Source of the DNA: Bacteroidaceae bacterium
GTDB lineage: Bacteria > Bacteroidota > Bacteroidia > Bacteroidales > Bacteroidaceae
Length of the DNA stretch: 64,000 bases
Assembly (NCBI GenBank): GCA_017465905.1
Contig: JAFTVE010000012.1
Span: 29,912-93,911, forward strand
Reading direction: 5' to 3'
The notes under the pieces were generated by a model. That model made no database searches. It saw nothing but the letters and a program-made list of their open reading frames with translations, and was not told where the DNA came from. Shown piece by piece: positions 7,214 to 17,042 of the stretch (position 1 is the first letter of the stretch; every line of letters starts with the position of its first letter). A program made the translations under genes and the position numbers.

Positions 7214-8800
7214 ATGAAGCGTTTATTACCTATTATCGCCCTTATGCTTTGCACCGTGGTTGGTGTAGCACAGACCAATAATGCCGATATGGAGCAGGTG
7301 CGCAAGTTGGTGCTTGCCCATAGTGCTATCGCTAACCTCTATGTGGACGAACCCGATGAGGAGAAGGTGGTGGAGGCTGCCATACGTGCCATGCTCAAGG
7401 AGCTGGATCCGCACTCTACGTACCTCACCGCCAAGGAGGTAGAGAAGATGAACGAGCCGTTGCAAGGTAACTTCGAGGGCATAGGCGTGCAGTTCAACAT
7501 GGCCGATGACACGCTCTTCGTCATCCAAACCGTGAGCAAGGGTCCTTCGGAAAAGGTGGGCATACTGCCGGGCGACCGTATCGTGACGGTGAACGACACG
7601 GCTATCGCCGGAGTGAAGATGGCACGCGACGAAATCATGAAACGCCTGCGTGGCCCCAAGGGTTCGGTAGTGGAGCTGGGCATCGTGCGCCGTGGGTATG
7701 ATGAGAAGCTGACCTTCCGCGTGACACGCGACAAGATTCCCGTACACACGCTCGACGCTGCCTATATGATAGCTCCTAAGGTAGGCTACATCAAGATAAG
7801 CAGTTTCGGCGCCACTACACACAAGGAGTTCAGCGATGCACTGGCTACATTGAAGGAGCAGAAGATGCAACACCTCATCCTCGACCTGCAGGGCAACGGA
7901 GGAGGTTACCTGAAGGCTGCCGTGGATATGGCAAGCGACTTCTTGCAGCCTGGCCAGCAGATTGTATACACTGAAGGCAACAGCTCGCCTCGCTCGGAGT
8001 TCAATGCCGAGGGTAAGGGTCAGTTCTGCGAGGGACGCCTCGTGGTGCTCATCGACGAGTATTCGGCTTCGGCCTCGGAGATTGTCACCGGTGCCATACA
8101 GGATTGGGACAGAGGTGTCGTTGTGGGTCGCCGCTCGTTTGGCAAGGGACTCGTGCAACGTCCCATCCCCCTGCCCGACGGTTCGCTCATACGTCTCACG
8201 GTGGCTCGCTACCACACTCCCTCGGGGCGTTGTATACAGAAGCCTTACGGCGAGGACATCGACTACCGCAAGGACCTGGTAGACCGCTTCAACAAGGGCG
8301 AGCTGATGCATGCCGACAGCATACACTTCCCCGACTCTCTCAAGTATCAGACCAAGCAGTTGGCACGCACCGTATATGGCGGCGGTGGCATCATGCCCGA
8401 CTACTTCGTGCCGCTCGATACGCTGACATACACCAAGTATCACCGTGAGCTGACGGCCAAGGGCGTTATCGTGAACACCAACCTTGCTGTCATAGACCGC
8501 TACCGCAAGGACTATGAGAAGCGCTATCCCGACTTCAAGACCTACAACAAGCACTTCGAAGTGGACGACACCATCCTCAGCATCCTGCGTGCCGAGGCCG
8601 ACAAAGCTGGCGTGAAGCACGACGAGGAGCTGTATCAGGCATCGCTGCCCTACATCAAAGTGCAGCTCAAGGCACTCATCGCCCGCGACCTTTGGGACAT
8701 GACGCAGTTCTACGAGGTCTTCAACCACACCGACGAGACGGTGATGAAGGGATTGGAAATCATTCAGTCGAAGGAGTTTGGACTGAGTGGGAAGAGATAA
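7214..8800 (+). CDS. S41-family C-terminal processing peptidase
   Basis: Periplasmic serine protease of the CtpA/Prc type, 528 residues, with a signal peptide (cleavage near VVGVAQT, about residue 20). A PDZ domain lies at about 95-175 (GPSEKVGILPGDRIVTVND). The S41 core has the nucleophile serine in YSASASEIVTGA and the general-base lysine in GRRSFGKGLVQ, so it should be active. The C-terminal ~150 residues extend beyond the core, as in Bacteroidota homologues. A full promoter lies 36 nt upstream and a bidirectional terminator follows. It degrades or processes envelope proteins; no specific target is evident. Confidence 0.95.
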   Translation: MKRLLPIIALMLCTVVGVAQTNNADMEQVRKLVLAHSAIANLYVDEPDEEKVVEAAIRAMLKELDPHSTYLTAKEVEKMNEPLQGNFEGIGVQFNMADDTLFVIQTVSKGPSEKVGILPGDRIVTVNDTAIAGVKMARDEIMKRLRGPKGSVVELGIVRRGYDEKLTFRVTRDKIPVHTLDAAYMIAPKVGYIKISSFGATTHKEFSDALATLKEQKMQHLILDLQGNGGGYLKAAVDMASDFLQPGQQIVYTEGNSSPRSEFNAEGKGQFCEGRLVVLIDEYSASASEIVTGAIQDWDRGVVVGRRSFGKGLVQRPIPLPDGSLIRLTVARYHTPSGRCIQKPYGEDIDYRKDLVDRFNKGELMHADSIHFPDSLKYQTKQLARTVYGGGGIMPDYFVPLDTLTYTKYHRELTAKGVIVNTNLAVIDRYRKDYEKRYPDFKTYNKHFEVDDTILSILRAEADKAGVKHDEELYQASLPYIKVQLKALIARDLWDMTQFYEVFNHTDETVMKGLEIIQSKEFGLSGKR

Positions 8801-8811
8801 GATGAAAAAAG

Positions 8812-8845
8812 AAGAGGGTGTGTTGCAATTTTGACACACCCTCTT
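8812..8845. terminator. Bidirectional terminator between convergent genes
   Basis: AAGAGGGTGTGT (8812-8823) pairs perfectly with ACACACCCTCTT (8834-8845), with A-runs before and T after. It serves the S41 protease gene (+) and the DMT transporter gene (-). Confidence 0.85.
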
Positions 8846-8867
8846 TCATTATGCAGTCTTTGTCGGA

Positions 8868-9758
8868 TTACTTCTTGCTCTTTACTAAATATTCATTGAA
8901 TACGATACCCGCTACAATCAGTGCCAGACCGATGTAGGTGGTGGGTACAATCTGCTCGCCCAATATAGTAGACACGAAGAAGAGCGAGAGGAAGGGCGAG
9001 AGGTAGCACAGCTGGTTGACGAGCGCGGGATTGGTGGTCTTGCGTATGGCCAGTCCGAAGCAGATGAAGGGGATACCCATCTCGAACGCTCCCACATACA
9101 TGCCCGACAGGATGCCCGGCAGGGTGTTAAGGTCGACTCCTACAACCAGAGCACCCAGGCCCAGGTATATGCTACCGAAGAGGAAGCTCATGAAGCAGGC
9201 CACGGTAGCATCGGCACGCTCCTTGTTCTTATTGTTGACCATCCAGTAGATTGCCCACAGGAAGGCACTCATGATACCCAATGCCAGCCCGAAGGGAGGT
9301 ATGTCCATGCTGCCACCCTGCTTACCTCCTGCCGAGATGATGATGAGGCCGCCCAGCGAGATGAGCATGCCGATGTACTTCTTGCCTGGTATGGGCTGCT
9401 TGGTGAATATGGCCAGCAGGATAACCAGTAGTACCGGCCACATGTAGTTGACGGGCTGGGCTATCTGTGCGGGCAGCAGGTCGTATGACTTGAACAGCAC
9501 CAGGTAGTAGGCTACGGGGTTGAGCAGACCGAGCAGGGCAAAGTAGCCCCACATCTTGCGTGAGAGTACCTTCACCTCGCCCCACTTGCGCTGGATGGTG
9601 AGCACGATGGTAAAGATGATGAGTGAGGTGATGCTGGCTACCAACAACATCTCGAAGTGGGTGAGATGGGTGAGTGCGATTTTGAATGCAGTGGCTACGG
9701 TCGACCAGCTGAGCACAGCTGCCATAGCCAAGGCAATGGCTTTGTTATTTTCTTTCAT
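8868..9758 (-). CDS. DMT (EamA) family transporter
   Basis: 296-residue inner membrane protein with about ten hydrophobic segments arranged as two EamA repeats. N-terminal half: AIALAMAAVLSWSTVATAFKI. Second half: GLALGIMSAFLWAIYWMV. Both carry the usual A/S-W-S/A helix start. The family exports or imports small metabolites such as amino acids; the substrate cannot be predicted. The upstream gap has short GGGGTTATTAGGGG word repeats. It stands alone on the minus strand, facing the S41 protease gene across the shared terminator. Confidence 0.9.
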   Translation of the reverse strand: MKENNKAIALAMAAVLSWSTVATAFKIALTHLTHFEMLLVASITSLIIFTIVLTIQRKWGEVKVLSRKMWGYFALLGLLNPVAYYLVLFKSYDLLPAQIAQPVNYMWPVLLVILLAIFTKQPIPGKKYIGMLISLGGLIIISAGGKQGGSMDIPPFGLALGIMSAFLWAIYWMVNNKNKERADATVACFMSFLFGSIYLGLGALVVGVDLNTLPGILSGMYVGAFEMGIPFICFGLAIRKTTNPALVNQLCYLSPFLSLFFVSTILGEQIVPTTYIGLALIVAGIVFNEYLVKSKK

Positions 9759-9831
9759 GTTGGGTTGTTGTTAGGGGTTATTAGGGGCTATTAAGGACTG
9801 TTAGGGGGATGTGGCGCTAAGCTCTCAACCA

Positions 9832-10245
9832 TCAACCTAGCATAGCCAGTGCACGGTTCTCGGCGGCCTCCATGATTTCGCGCTCGCCGGGTCCCTTGTC
9901 GTTGATGCCGCAAAGGTGGAGTATGCCGTGGATGATGGTGCGGTGCAGTTCCTCATCGTATTCGGTGGCAAACTGCTCGCTATTGCTCCGCACGGTGTCG
10001 AGGCTGATGAAGAGGTCGCCACTGATGACGTCGCCCTCGGTGTAGTCGAAGGTGATGATGTCGGTGTAGTAGTCGTGTTGCAGAAACTCGCGGTTGACCT
10101 CGAGGATTCGCTTGTCGTTGCAGAAGATGTAGCTCACGTCGCCCACCTTCTTGCCATAGGTGGCTACTACGGCGCGTACCCATGCGGTGGTCTCGCGCTT
10201 CTTGATGGATGGCATCACGGTGCCTTCGGTGTGGTAGGTAATCAT
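9832..10245 (-). CDS. ybeY: YbeY-type endoribonuclease / rRNA maturation factor
   Basis: 137 residues, normal length. YbeY acts in 16S rRNA 3'-end maturation and 70S quality control. The signature is visible as HGILHLCGINDK near residues 107-118. The first two histidines of the metal site are intact, but the third position of the usual HGxLHLxGYDH is Asp, a variant I recall from other Bacteroidota. The substrate-side motif YYTDIITFDY is present. It is followed on the minus strand by the DMT transporter gene, with short word repeats between. Confidence 0.93.
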   Translation of the reverse strand: MITYHTEGTVMPSIKKRETTAWVRAVVATYGKKVGDVSYIFCNDKRILEVNREFLQHDYYTDIITFDYTEGDVISGDLFISLDTVRSNSEQFATEYDEELHRTIIHGILHLCGINDKGPGEREIMEAAENRALAMLG

Positions 10246-10296
10246 GTTTGGTTAATTCTGAATTTTGAATTATGAATTATGAGTTCTCCGAGAGAA

Positions 10297-11529
10297 CTAT
10301 CCAAAGAATAGGTAACAAATGAATATGGCCGAGAGTATACCGGCAAGGTCGGCCAGAAGGCCGCAGGTGACGGCATGGCGTGTCTTGCGTATGCCCACGC
10401 TGCCGAAGTATACTGCCAGAATATAGAACGTGGTGTCGGTAGCTCCCTGGAAGAGGCAGGCGAGGCGACCTACGAAGGAGTCGGCGCCGTACGTGGTCAT
10501 GGCATCGACCATCAGTCCGCGTGCACCGCTGCCGCTCAGTGGCTTCATCAGCGCGGTGGGCAGAGCACCTACAAACTCGGTGTCGCCACCCAGAGCTGCC
10601 ACACACCAGGCAATGCCGTCGATGAGGAAGTCCATGGCACCCGAAGCGCGGAACACGCCGATAGCCACCAGTATGGCCACCAAGTAGGGGATAATGCGCA
10701 CGGCGGTCTCGAAGCCCTCCTTGGCACCCTCGATGAAGGTGTCGTATACGTTGATCTTCTTACGCATACCCGCTATAATGAAGCTGGTGATGATGCTGAA
10801 GAGGAAGACATTAGCAAAGGTCGATGACACCATGTCCATCTGCTCGCGGGGCATGGCACTGAAGCCCCAGATGATGAGGCCCACCAGCGTGCACAGGGCA
10901 CCGAGGAAGAGCATGAGTGTACGGTTGAACAGGTTGATACGCTGGTACAGACAGGTGACGATGAGGCCCACAATGGTGGAGAAGAAGGTGGCCAAAAGGA
11001 TGGGTACGAACACATCGGTAGGCTGCGCGGCACCCATCTGGGCACGGTATACCATCACGCTGATGGGCACGAGGGTCAAGCCCGAAGTGTTAAGCACAAG
11101 GAACATAATCATCGGGTTGGTTGCCGTGTCTTTCTTGGTGTTCAGTTCCTGCAGTTGCTCCATCGCCTTCAAACCCATGGGCGTGGCTGCATTGTCGAGC
11201 CCCAGCATGTTGGCGGCAAAGTTCATGAAGATGGTACCTGTGACAGGGTGCCCCTTGGGGATGTCGGGGAAGATCTTCGAGAACACCGGTGCCAGCCAGC
11301 GGGCCACCACATTGACCACTCCGCCCTTCTCGCCTATGCGCATGATGCCGAGCCAGAGAGAGAGCACGCCCGTGAGTCCGAGCGAAATCTCAAAAGCCGT
11401 CTTGGCCGATGAGAAGGTAGAGTTCATGATAGCGGGAAACACCTCCACGTCGCCCATGAAGATGAGGCGCACGAGCGCCACCACAAAGGCCACGAGAAAG
11501 AAGGCTATCCAGATATAGTTGAGTACCAT
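10297..11529 (-). CDS. SpmA-SpmB fusion (nucleoside recognition / Gate-domain membrane protein)
   Basis: 410 residues with about ten membrane segments. The N-terminal half resembles SpmA (GDVEVFPAIMNSTFSSAKTA, GTIFMNFAANMLGLDNAATP). The C-terminal half resembles SpmB (ETAVRIIPYLVAILVAIGVF, LMKPLSGSGARGLMVDAM). The two are separate genes in sporulating Firmicutes and fused in many Gram-negatives. The function outside sporulation is unsettled; transport of a small molecule is the usual guess. The gap to ybeY holds AATTCTGAATTTTGAATT word repeats. Confidence 0.9.
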   Translation of the reverse strand: MVLNYIWIAFFLVAFVVALVRLIFMGDVEVFPAIMNSTFSSAKTAFEISLGLTGVLSLWLGIMRIGEKGGVVNVVARWLAPVFSKIFPDIPKGHPVTGTIFMNFAANMLGLDNAATPMGLKAMEQLQELNTKKDTATNPMIMFLVLNTSGLTLVPISVMVYRAQMGAAQPTDVFVPILLATFFSTIVGLIVTCLYQRINLFNRTLMLFLGALCTLVGLIIWGFSAMPREQMDMVSSTFANVFLFSIITSFIIAGMRKKINVYDTFIEGAKEGFETAVRIIPYLVAILVAIGVFRASGAMDFLIDGIAWCVAALGGDTEFVGALPTALMKPLSGSGARGLMVDAMTTYGADSFVGRLACLFQGATDTTFYILAVYFGSVGIRKTRHAVTCGLLADLAGILSAIFICYLFFG

Positions 11530-11565
11530 ATGCGATTAATTGTTGAGGTTGATGATGCGAATGTG

Positions 11566-12900
11566 CTATACTGCCGGTAGGCTGTTGCCATTGATCTTTC
11601 GGTAGAGGTCGAGGGCATATATGTCGGTCATGCCGGAGAGGTAGTCGAGCACAGCCTGCAACTTGCCATAAAGGGTGGGCGCATTGACTGCATATTGCGG
11701 GCTTACACGGTCGGTGAGAAGGCGCGAATACTCCTTTTCGGGGTGGGTGACAGCATCGACCATCAGATCGATTAGCGTATTGATGATACGGAAACCGGCC
11801 AGCTCCACGTCAAGCACGTCGCGCGAACGGTATATCTTCCCAACGGCTACCTCGGAGCAGTGCTTGTAGGCATTGCGGCAGCGTTCGCCAGTATGCTTGA
11901 TGAGGCTTCCCTCGAATGTGCCGGAGAGTATCTCCTCCTCGTGGCGCATGAAGACATCGGCACACTCATCGATGAGGATGCCTATTACCTTGGAACGCAG
12001 ATAGGCGATTTGCTCATTGTGGTCGGTGACCATGCTGAAGGTCTCGTACACACGGGCACGGCGTTCCTCCTCTACGAAGGGCATCATGAGTGAGATGGTC
12101 TCGTCAAGTGTCAGCAACTTCAGCTTGTAGGCATCTTCAATGTCCATCAGCTGGTAACAGATGTCATCGGCAGCCTCTACGAGGTATACAAGGGGATGGC
12201 GGCAATAGCGCAATGGCTCTTCCTCGGCGCTGAAGCGGATAAGGCCCAACTCATCGGCTATGGTGCGGAATGTCTCGGCCTCGGTATGGAAGAAGCCGAA
12301 CTTGGGCTTTCCGCCTGCATAGCATGAGGCATAGGGGTATTTGACGATGGCGGCAAGGGTAGAGTAGGTGAGGGCAAAGCCACCGTTGCGGCGTCCATTG
12401 AACTGGTGGGTGAGCAGACGGAATGCATTGGCATTGCCTTCGAAGTGGATGATGTCGTTCCACTCCGTCTCGCTGAGCTGAGGGTATAGCTCACGTCCCT
12501 TGCCTTCGGAAAAATAAGTCGATATGGCACGCTCTCCCGAATGCCCGAAAGGCGGATTGCCCAGATCGTGGGCCAGGCAGGCTGCTGATACGATGCTGCC
12601 TATCTCCTCTACTCCGGTATGGCACAGCTCGGGATGCTTCTCTGTGAGTGAGCGGGCTACGCGGTTTCCCAGCGAACGGCCAACACAGGCCACCTCTAAG
12701 CTATGGGTGAGCCGATTGTGTACAAAGATACTGCCAGGGAGGGGAAACACCTGAGTCTTGTTCTGTAGCCGGCGGAAAGGGGCCGAGAAGATAAGGCGGT
12801 CGTAGTCGCGCAGAAACTCCGAGCGGGGATCCATTCCCGTGGGATGGGCAGCCTCCATGCCGAGGCGTCGCGCTGATATGAGTTGGTTCCAGTCCATCAT
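11566..12900 (-). CDS. dgt: Deoxyguanosinetriphosphate triphosphohydrolase (HD-domain dNTPase)
   Basis: 444 residues. It hydrolyses dGTP (or other dNTPs) to the nucleoside and triphosphate, controlling nucleotide pools. The HD metal site is visible: the RRLQNKTQVFPL and THSLEVACVG region near 45-70, then ACLAHDLGNPPFGHSGE near 108-125. Length fits the long Dgt branch. Two adjacent Met codons open the frame (12900 and 12897); either may be used. It is transcribed divergently from ftsX, with a -7 box at 12981-12988. Confidence 0.93.
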   Translation of the reverse strand: MMDWNQLISARRLGMEAAHPTGMDPRSEFLRDYDRLIFSAPFRRLQNKTQVFPLPGSIFVHNRLTHSLEVACVGRSLGNRVARSLTEKHPELCHTGVEEIGSIVSAACLAHDLGNPPFGHSGERAISTYFSEGKGRELYPQLSETEWNDIIHFEGNANAFRLLTHQFNGRRNGGFALTYSTLAAIVKYPYASCYAGGKPKFGFFHTEAETFRTIADELGLIRFSAEEEPLRYCRHPLVYLVEAADDICYQLMDIEDAYKLKLLTLDETISLMMPFVEEERRARVYETFSMVTDHNEQIAYLRSKVIGILIDECADVFMRHEEEILSGTFEGSLIKHTGERCRNAYKHCSEVAVGKIYRSRDVLDVELAGFRIINTLIDLMVDAVTHPEKEYSRLLTDRVSPQYAVNAPTLYGKLQAVLDYLSGMTDIYALDLYRKINGNSLPAV

Positions 12901-12980
12901 AGCAATTCTTGTCTTCTGTTATTTCCCGGCATGTGGTATTCCTTGTCGTGGCTGACATGCCGGATTCGGCTTTTCGACCC

Positions 12981-12988
12981 CAAAGTTA
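12981..12988 (-). promoter_or_regulatory. Likely -7 promoter box for dgt
   Basis: Minus-strand TAACTTTG matches TAnnTTTG, 81 nt upstream of the dgt start. No consensus -33 was found. Confidence 0.5.
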
Positions 12989-13130
12989 CATCATTCTGCT
13001 CACAATAGCATGCATTACGCACAAAAAAAAGTTTCCACGGAGGCAGACGGACCTTTCATGCCCATGCGTGGGGAGCTGTGCTTTTCGGTTAAAAGTCCTT
13101 AAACTGTAAGGTTAATTGCCTTTTTTTGAT

Positions 13131-13138
13131 TACTTTTG
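13131..13138 (+). promoter_or_regulatory. Likely -7 promoter box for the ftsX operon
   Basis: TACTTTTG matches TAnnTTTG, 58 nt upstream of the chosen ftsX start. It supports the start at 13197 over any codon near 13116, which would lie upstream of the promoter. Confidence 0.6.
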
Positions 13139-13196
13139 TGCCAAATTTAGGAGAGGTGTGTCCTTTTGCGAAGGGAACGGCCCCTGTACGTCACAT

Positions 13197-14066
13197 ATGA
13201 AACAAAAGAAGAAGAGGCTCATAGATATACAATTCGTGACAGCATGCATCAGCACATCGTTGGTGCTCTTGTTGTTAGGCTTTGTCGTTTTGGTAGTGCT
13301 TTCTGCTAAAAGTCTGTCTACTCATGTGCGCGAGAATTTGGAATTGTCGCTCTTGTTGAATGATAATGTGACAGAGAAAGAGGTGGAGCGCATTGTCAAC
13401 TACGTGAATGCCCAAGAGTACACGAAAGAGACTCACTACATATCCAAAGAGGCTATCCTGGCCGACCAGACAGCCTCGATGGGACTCGACCCTACGGAGT
13501 TTCTGGGCTATAATCCTTATACAGCCTCAATCGAAGTGAAGCTCAAGGCCGACCATGCCAATACGGACAGCATCATGCTGATTAAGAACAAGCTGATGCG
13601 CTATACGCAAATACGTGAGATAGCCTATCCGAGCGAATTGATGGACAATGTGAATGACAACATCCGCAAGATAAGTTTCCTGTTGCTGGTGCTGGCTTTT
13701 GCCCTGTCGATGATTTCGTTTGCCTTGATTAACAACACCATCAAGCTCACCATCTATTCGCAGCGCTTTATCCTGCATACGATGAAGCTGGTGGGAGCCA
13801 GCTGGGCATTCATACGTCGGCCTTTCCTGATACGCAACTTGGGTATTGGTATTGCTTCGGGTGTATTGGCCAATGGTCTCATCGCGGGCAGCATATATCT
13901 GCTGTTGCGTTACGAGCCGCAGATGAGTTATCTGTTTACTTGGCAGACATTGGGGATAGTTGGAGGTTGTGTGATGCTGTTCGGCATACTTATTACAATG
14001 ATATGTGCATATTTCTCCATTAACCGTTTCCTGCGAATGAAGGCAGGAGACCTCTATTATATATAA
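13197..14066 (+). CDS. ftsX: Cell division protein FtsX (permease-like)
   Basis: 289 residues from the Met at 13197. FtsX partners the ATPase FtsE at the division site and regulates peptidoglycan hydrolases. One N-terminal membrane helix (about 15-40), a periplasmic domain (about 45-150, VTEKEVERIVNYVNAQEY) and three C-terminal membrane helices with the FtsX fold (KISFLLLVLAFALSMISFAL, then FLIRNLGIGIASGVLANGL) are visible. The open frame continues upstream to 13116, but that part lies before the promoter. It heads a tight plus-strand run with DUF3098, uppP, truB, queA and folK. FtsE is not in the window. Confidence 0.93.
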   Translation: MKQKKKRLIDIQFVTACISTSLVLLLLGFVVLVVLSAKSLSTHVRENLELSLLLNDNVTEKEVERIVNYVNAQEYTKETHYISKEAILADQTASMGLDPTEFLGYNPYTASIEVKLKADHANTDSIMLIKNKLMRYTQIREIAYPSELMDNVNDNIRKISFLLLVLAFALSMISFALINNTIKLTIYSQRFILHTMKLVGASWAFIRRPFLIRNLGIGIASGVLANGLIAGSIYLLLRYEPQMSYLFTWQTLGIVGGCVMLFGILITMICAYFSINRFLRMKAGDLYYI

Positions 14067-14125
14067 CGTTGACGATAACGTTAACGATAACTGACTATTG
14101 AACGAAAACTCATAAACCAATTGAT

Positions 14126-14365
14126 ATGAAAGAAAAATTAGCACTTGGAAAGACAAACTTTATCCTCATAGCGATAGGTATTGTCATCATTATCGCTGGT
14201 CTGTTGCTGATGACAGGCCCCAGCTCTACAGAAACTCACTTTGAACCGGACATCTTCAGTACACGCCGTATCGTGGTGGCTCCCATCGTGTGCTTTGTGG
14301 GATTCGTATTTATGATATTTGCCATTATGTTCAAGCCAAAGAACAAAAAGCAGGACAACCGATAA
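14126..14365 (+). CDS. DUF3098 small membrane protein
   Basis: 79 residues with two membrane helices (about 12-31, FILIAIGIVIIIAGLLLM, and 51-70, VVAPIVCFVGFVFMIFAIM) joined by a short loop containing FEPDIFSTRRI, a conserved feature of DUF3098. This family sits next to ftsX in many Bacteroidota and is likely tied to cell division or envelope synthesis, but no biochemical role is known to me. It lies between ftsX and uppP with gaps of 59 and 15 bp. Confidence 0.9.
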   Translation: MKEKLALGKTNFILIAIGIVIIIAGLLLMTGPSSTETHFEPDIFSTRRIVVAPIVCFVGFVFMIFAIMFKPKNKKQDNR

Positions 14366-14380
14366 CACCATCTGCATACT

Positions 14381-15226
14381 ATGAATGTATTTGAAACCAT
14401 CGTTATAGCTATCGTTGAGGGACTGACGGAGTTTCTTCCAGTTTCTTCAACAGGGCATATGATTATCGCGCAGAACCTACTGGGTGTTGAGAGCACCGAT
14501 TTCGTTAAGGCGTTCACCTTCATTATCCAGTTTGGTGCTATCCTTTCCGTGTTGGTGCTTTATTGGAAGCGCTTCTTCCAACTCAACCGCACCCCTGTAC
14601 CTGAGGGGACATCCACGGTGAAGCGTTTTCTCCACAAGTATGATTTCTATTGGAAGCTGTTCATAGCCTTCATTCCCGCAGCTGTGTTTGGCCTTCTCTT
14701 CAGCGATGCTATCGATGCCATGCTCGAGCGCGTGGAGGTGGTGGCCGTGACACTCATCCTAGGTGGTATCTTCATGCTGTTCTGCGACCGCATATTCAAC
14801 AAGGGCAGTGAAGATACTGTGGTCACCGAGAAGCGTGCCTTCATGGTGGGTCTTTTCCAATGTATCTCGATGATACCGGGCGTGTCGCGCTCGATGGCTA
14901 CCATCGTGGGAGGTATGGCTCAGCGCATGACACGCAAGGCTGCTGCCGAGTTCTCCTTCTTCCTCGCCGTGCCTACCATGCTTGGTGCAACGGTGTACAA
15001 GGTGTATGACCTCATCAAGGAGGGCGGAATGGAAATCATTACCGACAATATTTCCACCTTGCTGATAGGCAACGTGGTAGCCTTTATCGTTGCTTTGCTT
15101 GCCATCAAGTTCTTCATCAACTTTGTCACCAAATACGGGTTCAAGGCTTTTGGCTGGTACCGTATCGTGGTGGGAGCACTTATTCTTATTCTGCTCTTTA
15201 CGGGGCATAACTTGACTATTGTCTGA
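14381..15226 (+). CDS. uppP: Undecaprenyl-diphosphatase (UppP/BacA)
   Basis: 281-residue membrane enzyme that dephosphorylates undecaprenyl pyrophosphate to recycle the lipid carrier for peptidoglycan and surface glycans. The two active-site segments are clear: [15 protein letters not shown] near residues 11-25 and [13 protein letters not shown] near 165-178. Length and about eight membrane helices are normal. Its stop codon overlaps the truB start (TGATGG), so the two are probably co-translated. Confidence 0.96.
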   Translation: MNVFETIVIAIVEGLTEFLPVSSTGHMIIAQNLLGVESTDFVKAFTFIIQFGAILSVLVLYWKRFFQLNRTPVPEGTSTVKRFLHKYDFYWKLFIAFIPAAVFGLLFSDAIDAMLERVEVVAVTLILGGIFMLFCDRIFNKGSEDTVVTEKRAFMVGLFQCISMIPGVSRSMATIVGGMAQRMTRKAAAEFSFFLAVPTMLGATVYKVYDLIKEGGMEIITDNISTLLIGNVVAFIVALLAIKFFINFVTKYGFKAFGWYRIVVGALILILLFTGHNLTIV

Positions 15227-15960
15227 TGGATTTTAAAGCAGGAGAGATTATCTGTATCAACAAGCCCTATACGTGGACCTCGTTTGCTGTGGTGAACAAG
15301 GTGCGTTACCTCCTTTGTCGCAAGATGGGAGTGAAAAAGCTCAAGGTGGGCCACACCGGCACGCTCGACCCTCTGGCAACAGGCGTGATGATACTCTGCA
15401 CGGGTAAGGCCACGAAGCGCATCGAGGAGTTCCAGTATCAGACAAAGGAATATGTGGCTCATATACGACTTGGAGCTACTACCCCCTCATACGATCTGGA
15501 GAAACCCATCGATGCTACCTATCCTACGGAGCATATCACCCGTGAGATGGTAGAGGATACCTTGCGCAGCTTCATCGGCACTATCGAGCAGATACCCCCT
15601 TCGTTCTCGGCCTGCATGGTCGATGGCAAGCGTGCCTACGAATTGGCGCGTAAGGGCGAGGAGGTGCAGTTGAAGGCCAAGACACTTGTCATTGACGAGA
15701 TTGAGTTGCTCGAATGCAACCTGCCCGATATCGCGATACGTGTGGTATGCAGCAAGGGTACTTACATCCGCGCCTTAGCCCGCGACATTGGCGAGGCATT
15801 GCAGAGCGGTGCACATCTTACAGGACTGGAACGCACCCGGGTGGGCGAGACCACCTTGACTGACTGCATGAGTATCGATGCGTTTACCGAGTGGCTGGAG
15901 GGGATAGAATGCTCAGACTCTGCCGAGTCACTGGACAACACAAGCAAGACTAACAAATAA
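15226..15960 (+). CDS. truB: tRNA pseudouridine(55) synthase TruB
   Basis: 244 residues. It converts U55 of the tRNA T-loop to pseudouridine. The catalytic aspartate lies in VGHTGTLDPLATG (about residues 41-53). Other family signatures are KEYVAHIRLGATTPSYD and CSKGTYIRALARDIG. It overlaps the uppP stop by one base and is followed by queA after 9 bp, placing two tRNA-modification genes together. Confidence 0.96.
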   Translation: MDFKAGEIICINKPYTWTSFAVVNKVRYLLCRKMGVKKLKVGHTGTLDPLATGVMILCTGKATKRIEEFQYQTKEYVAHIRLGATTPSYDLEKPIDATYPTEHITREMVEDTLRSFIGTIEQIPPSFSACMVDGKRAYELARKGEEVQLKAKTLVIDEIELLECNLPDIAIRVVCSKGTYIRALARDIGEALQSGAHLTGLERTRVGETTLTDCMSIDAFTEWLEGIECSDSAESLDNTSKTNK

Positions 15961-15969
15961 TGATATAAT

Positions 15970-17022
15970 ATGAAACTTTCTCAATTCAAATTCAAGCTTC
16001 CCGAGGAGCGTATCGCGAAGAAGCCTACTTTTCATCGCGACGACTCAAAGCTGATGGTCGTGCACCGGCAAACGGGAGAGATTGAGCACAAGCTGTTCAA
16101 GGAGGTGCTCGGCTATTTTGACGAAGGCGATGCCTTCCTTTTCAATGACACCCGTGTGTTCCCTGCCCGCCTGTATGGCAATAAGGAGAAGACAGGCGCC
16201 CGCATCGAGGTATTTCTGCTGCGCGAGCTCAACGAGGAGTTCCGTCTATGGGATGTATTGGTAGACCCTGCCCGTAAGATTCGTATCGGCAATAAGCTTT
16301 ACTTCGGCGACGACAATGCGATGGTAGCCGAGGTGATTGACAACACTACCTCACGAGGCCGTACCCTACGTTTCCTCTACGATGGGCCGCATGACGAGTT
16401 CAAGCAGGCACTCTATGCACTCGGTGTGGCGCCACTGCCTTATTATATCGAGCGCGAGGCTACGGAAGAGGATTATGATCGTTTCCAGACCATTTTTGCC
16501 AAGAACGAAGGTGCCGTGACCGCTCCCGCTGCAGGCTTGCACTTCAGTCGCGAACTTATGAAGCGCATGGAGATCAAGGGAGTGGAGGCAGCATATGTCA
16601 CCATGCACCTTGGTCAAGGAAACTTCCGCGAGATTGACGTGGAGGACCTCACCAAACATAAGACTGACTCAGAGCAGATGTTCGTGGAGCGCGAGGCCAC
16701 GGAGATTGTCAACAAGGCAAAGGCCCAGGGACATAAGGTATGTGCTATCGGTACATCCGTAATGCGCATACTTGAGACAGCTGTTGGCGCCGACGGTCAG
16801 CTCAAGGAGTATGAGGGCTGGACCAACAAGTTCATCTTCCCGCCATACGACTTCCGCTTTGCCGATGCCCTCATCACCAACTTCCATATTCCCTACAGCA
16901 CCATGCTGATGGTGACGGCCGCTTATGGAGGCTACGACCTTGTGATGGAGGCCTACGATGTGGCGTTGAAGGGTGACTACCGCTTTGGAGCCTACGGCGA
17001 TGCCATGCTCATTGTAGACTGA
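15970..17022 (+). CDS. queA: S-adenosylmethionine:tRNA ribosyltransferase-isomerase QueA
   Basis: 350 residues. It adds the epoxycyclopentane moiety to 7-deazaguanine in tRNA during queuosine synthesis. Visible signatures are [13 protein letters not shown] near 59-71, [17 protein letters not shown] near 178-194, and the C-terminal [20 protein letters not shown]. Length and motif order are normal. It is part of the ftsX-folK run; no other queuosine gene is in the window. Confidence 0.96.
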   Translation: MKLSQFKFKLPEERIAKKPTFHRDDSKLMVVHRQTGEIEHKLFKEVLGYFDEGDAFLFNDTRVFPARLYGNKEKTGARIEVFLLRELNEEFRLWDVLVDPARKIRIGNKLYFGDDNAMVAEVIDNTTSRGRTLRFLYDGPHDEFKQALYALGVAPLPYYIEREATEEDYDRFQTIFAKNEGAVTAPAAGLHFSRELMKRMEIKGVEAAYVTMHLGQGNFREIDVEDLTKHKTDSEQMFVEREATEIVNKAKAQGHKVCAIGTSVMRILETAVGADGQLKEYEGWTNKFIFPPYDFRFADALITNFHIPYSTMLMVTAAYGGYDLVMEAYDVALKGDYRFGAYGDAMLIVD

Positions 17023-17042
17023 TAGACTGAATACCAACCGTG

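Noticed and set aside
7226-8839. 537-codon open frame on the minus strand opposite the S41 protease gene
   Set aside because: It mirrors the protease gene, has no recognisable domain, and its composition (His/Val/Leu-rich) is that of an antisense shadow in high-GC-third-position DNA.
10694-11518. 274-codon plus-strand open frame opposite the SpmAB fusion
   Set aside because: Arg/Met/Thr-rich shadow of a membrane-protein gene with no family features.
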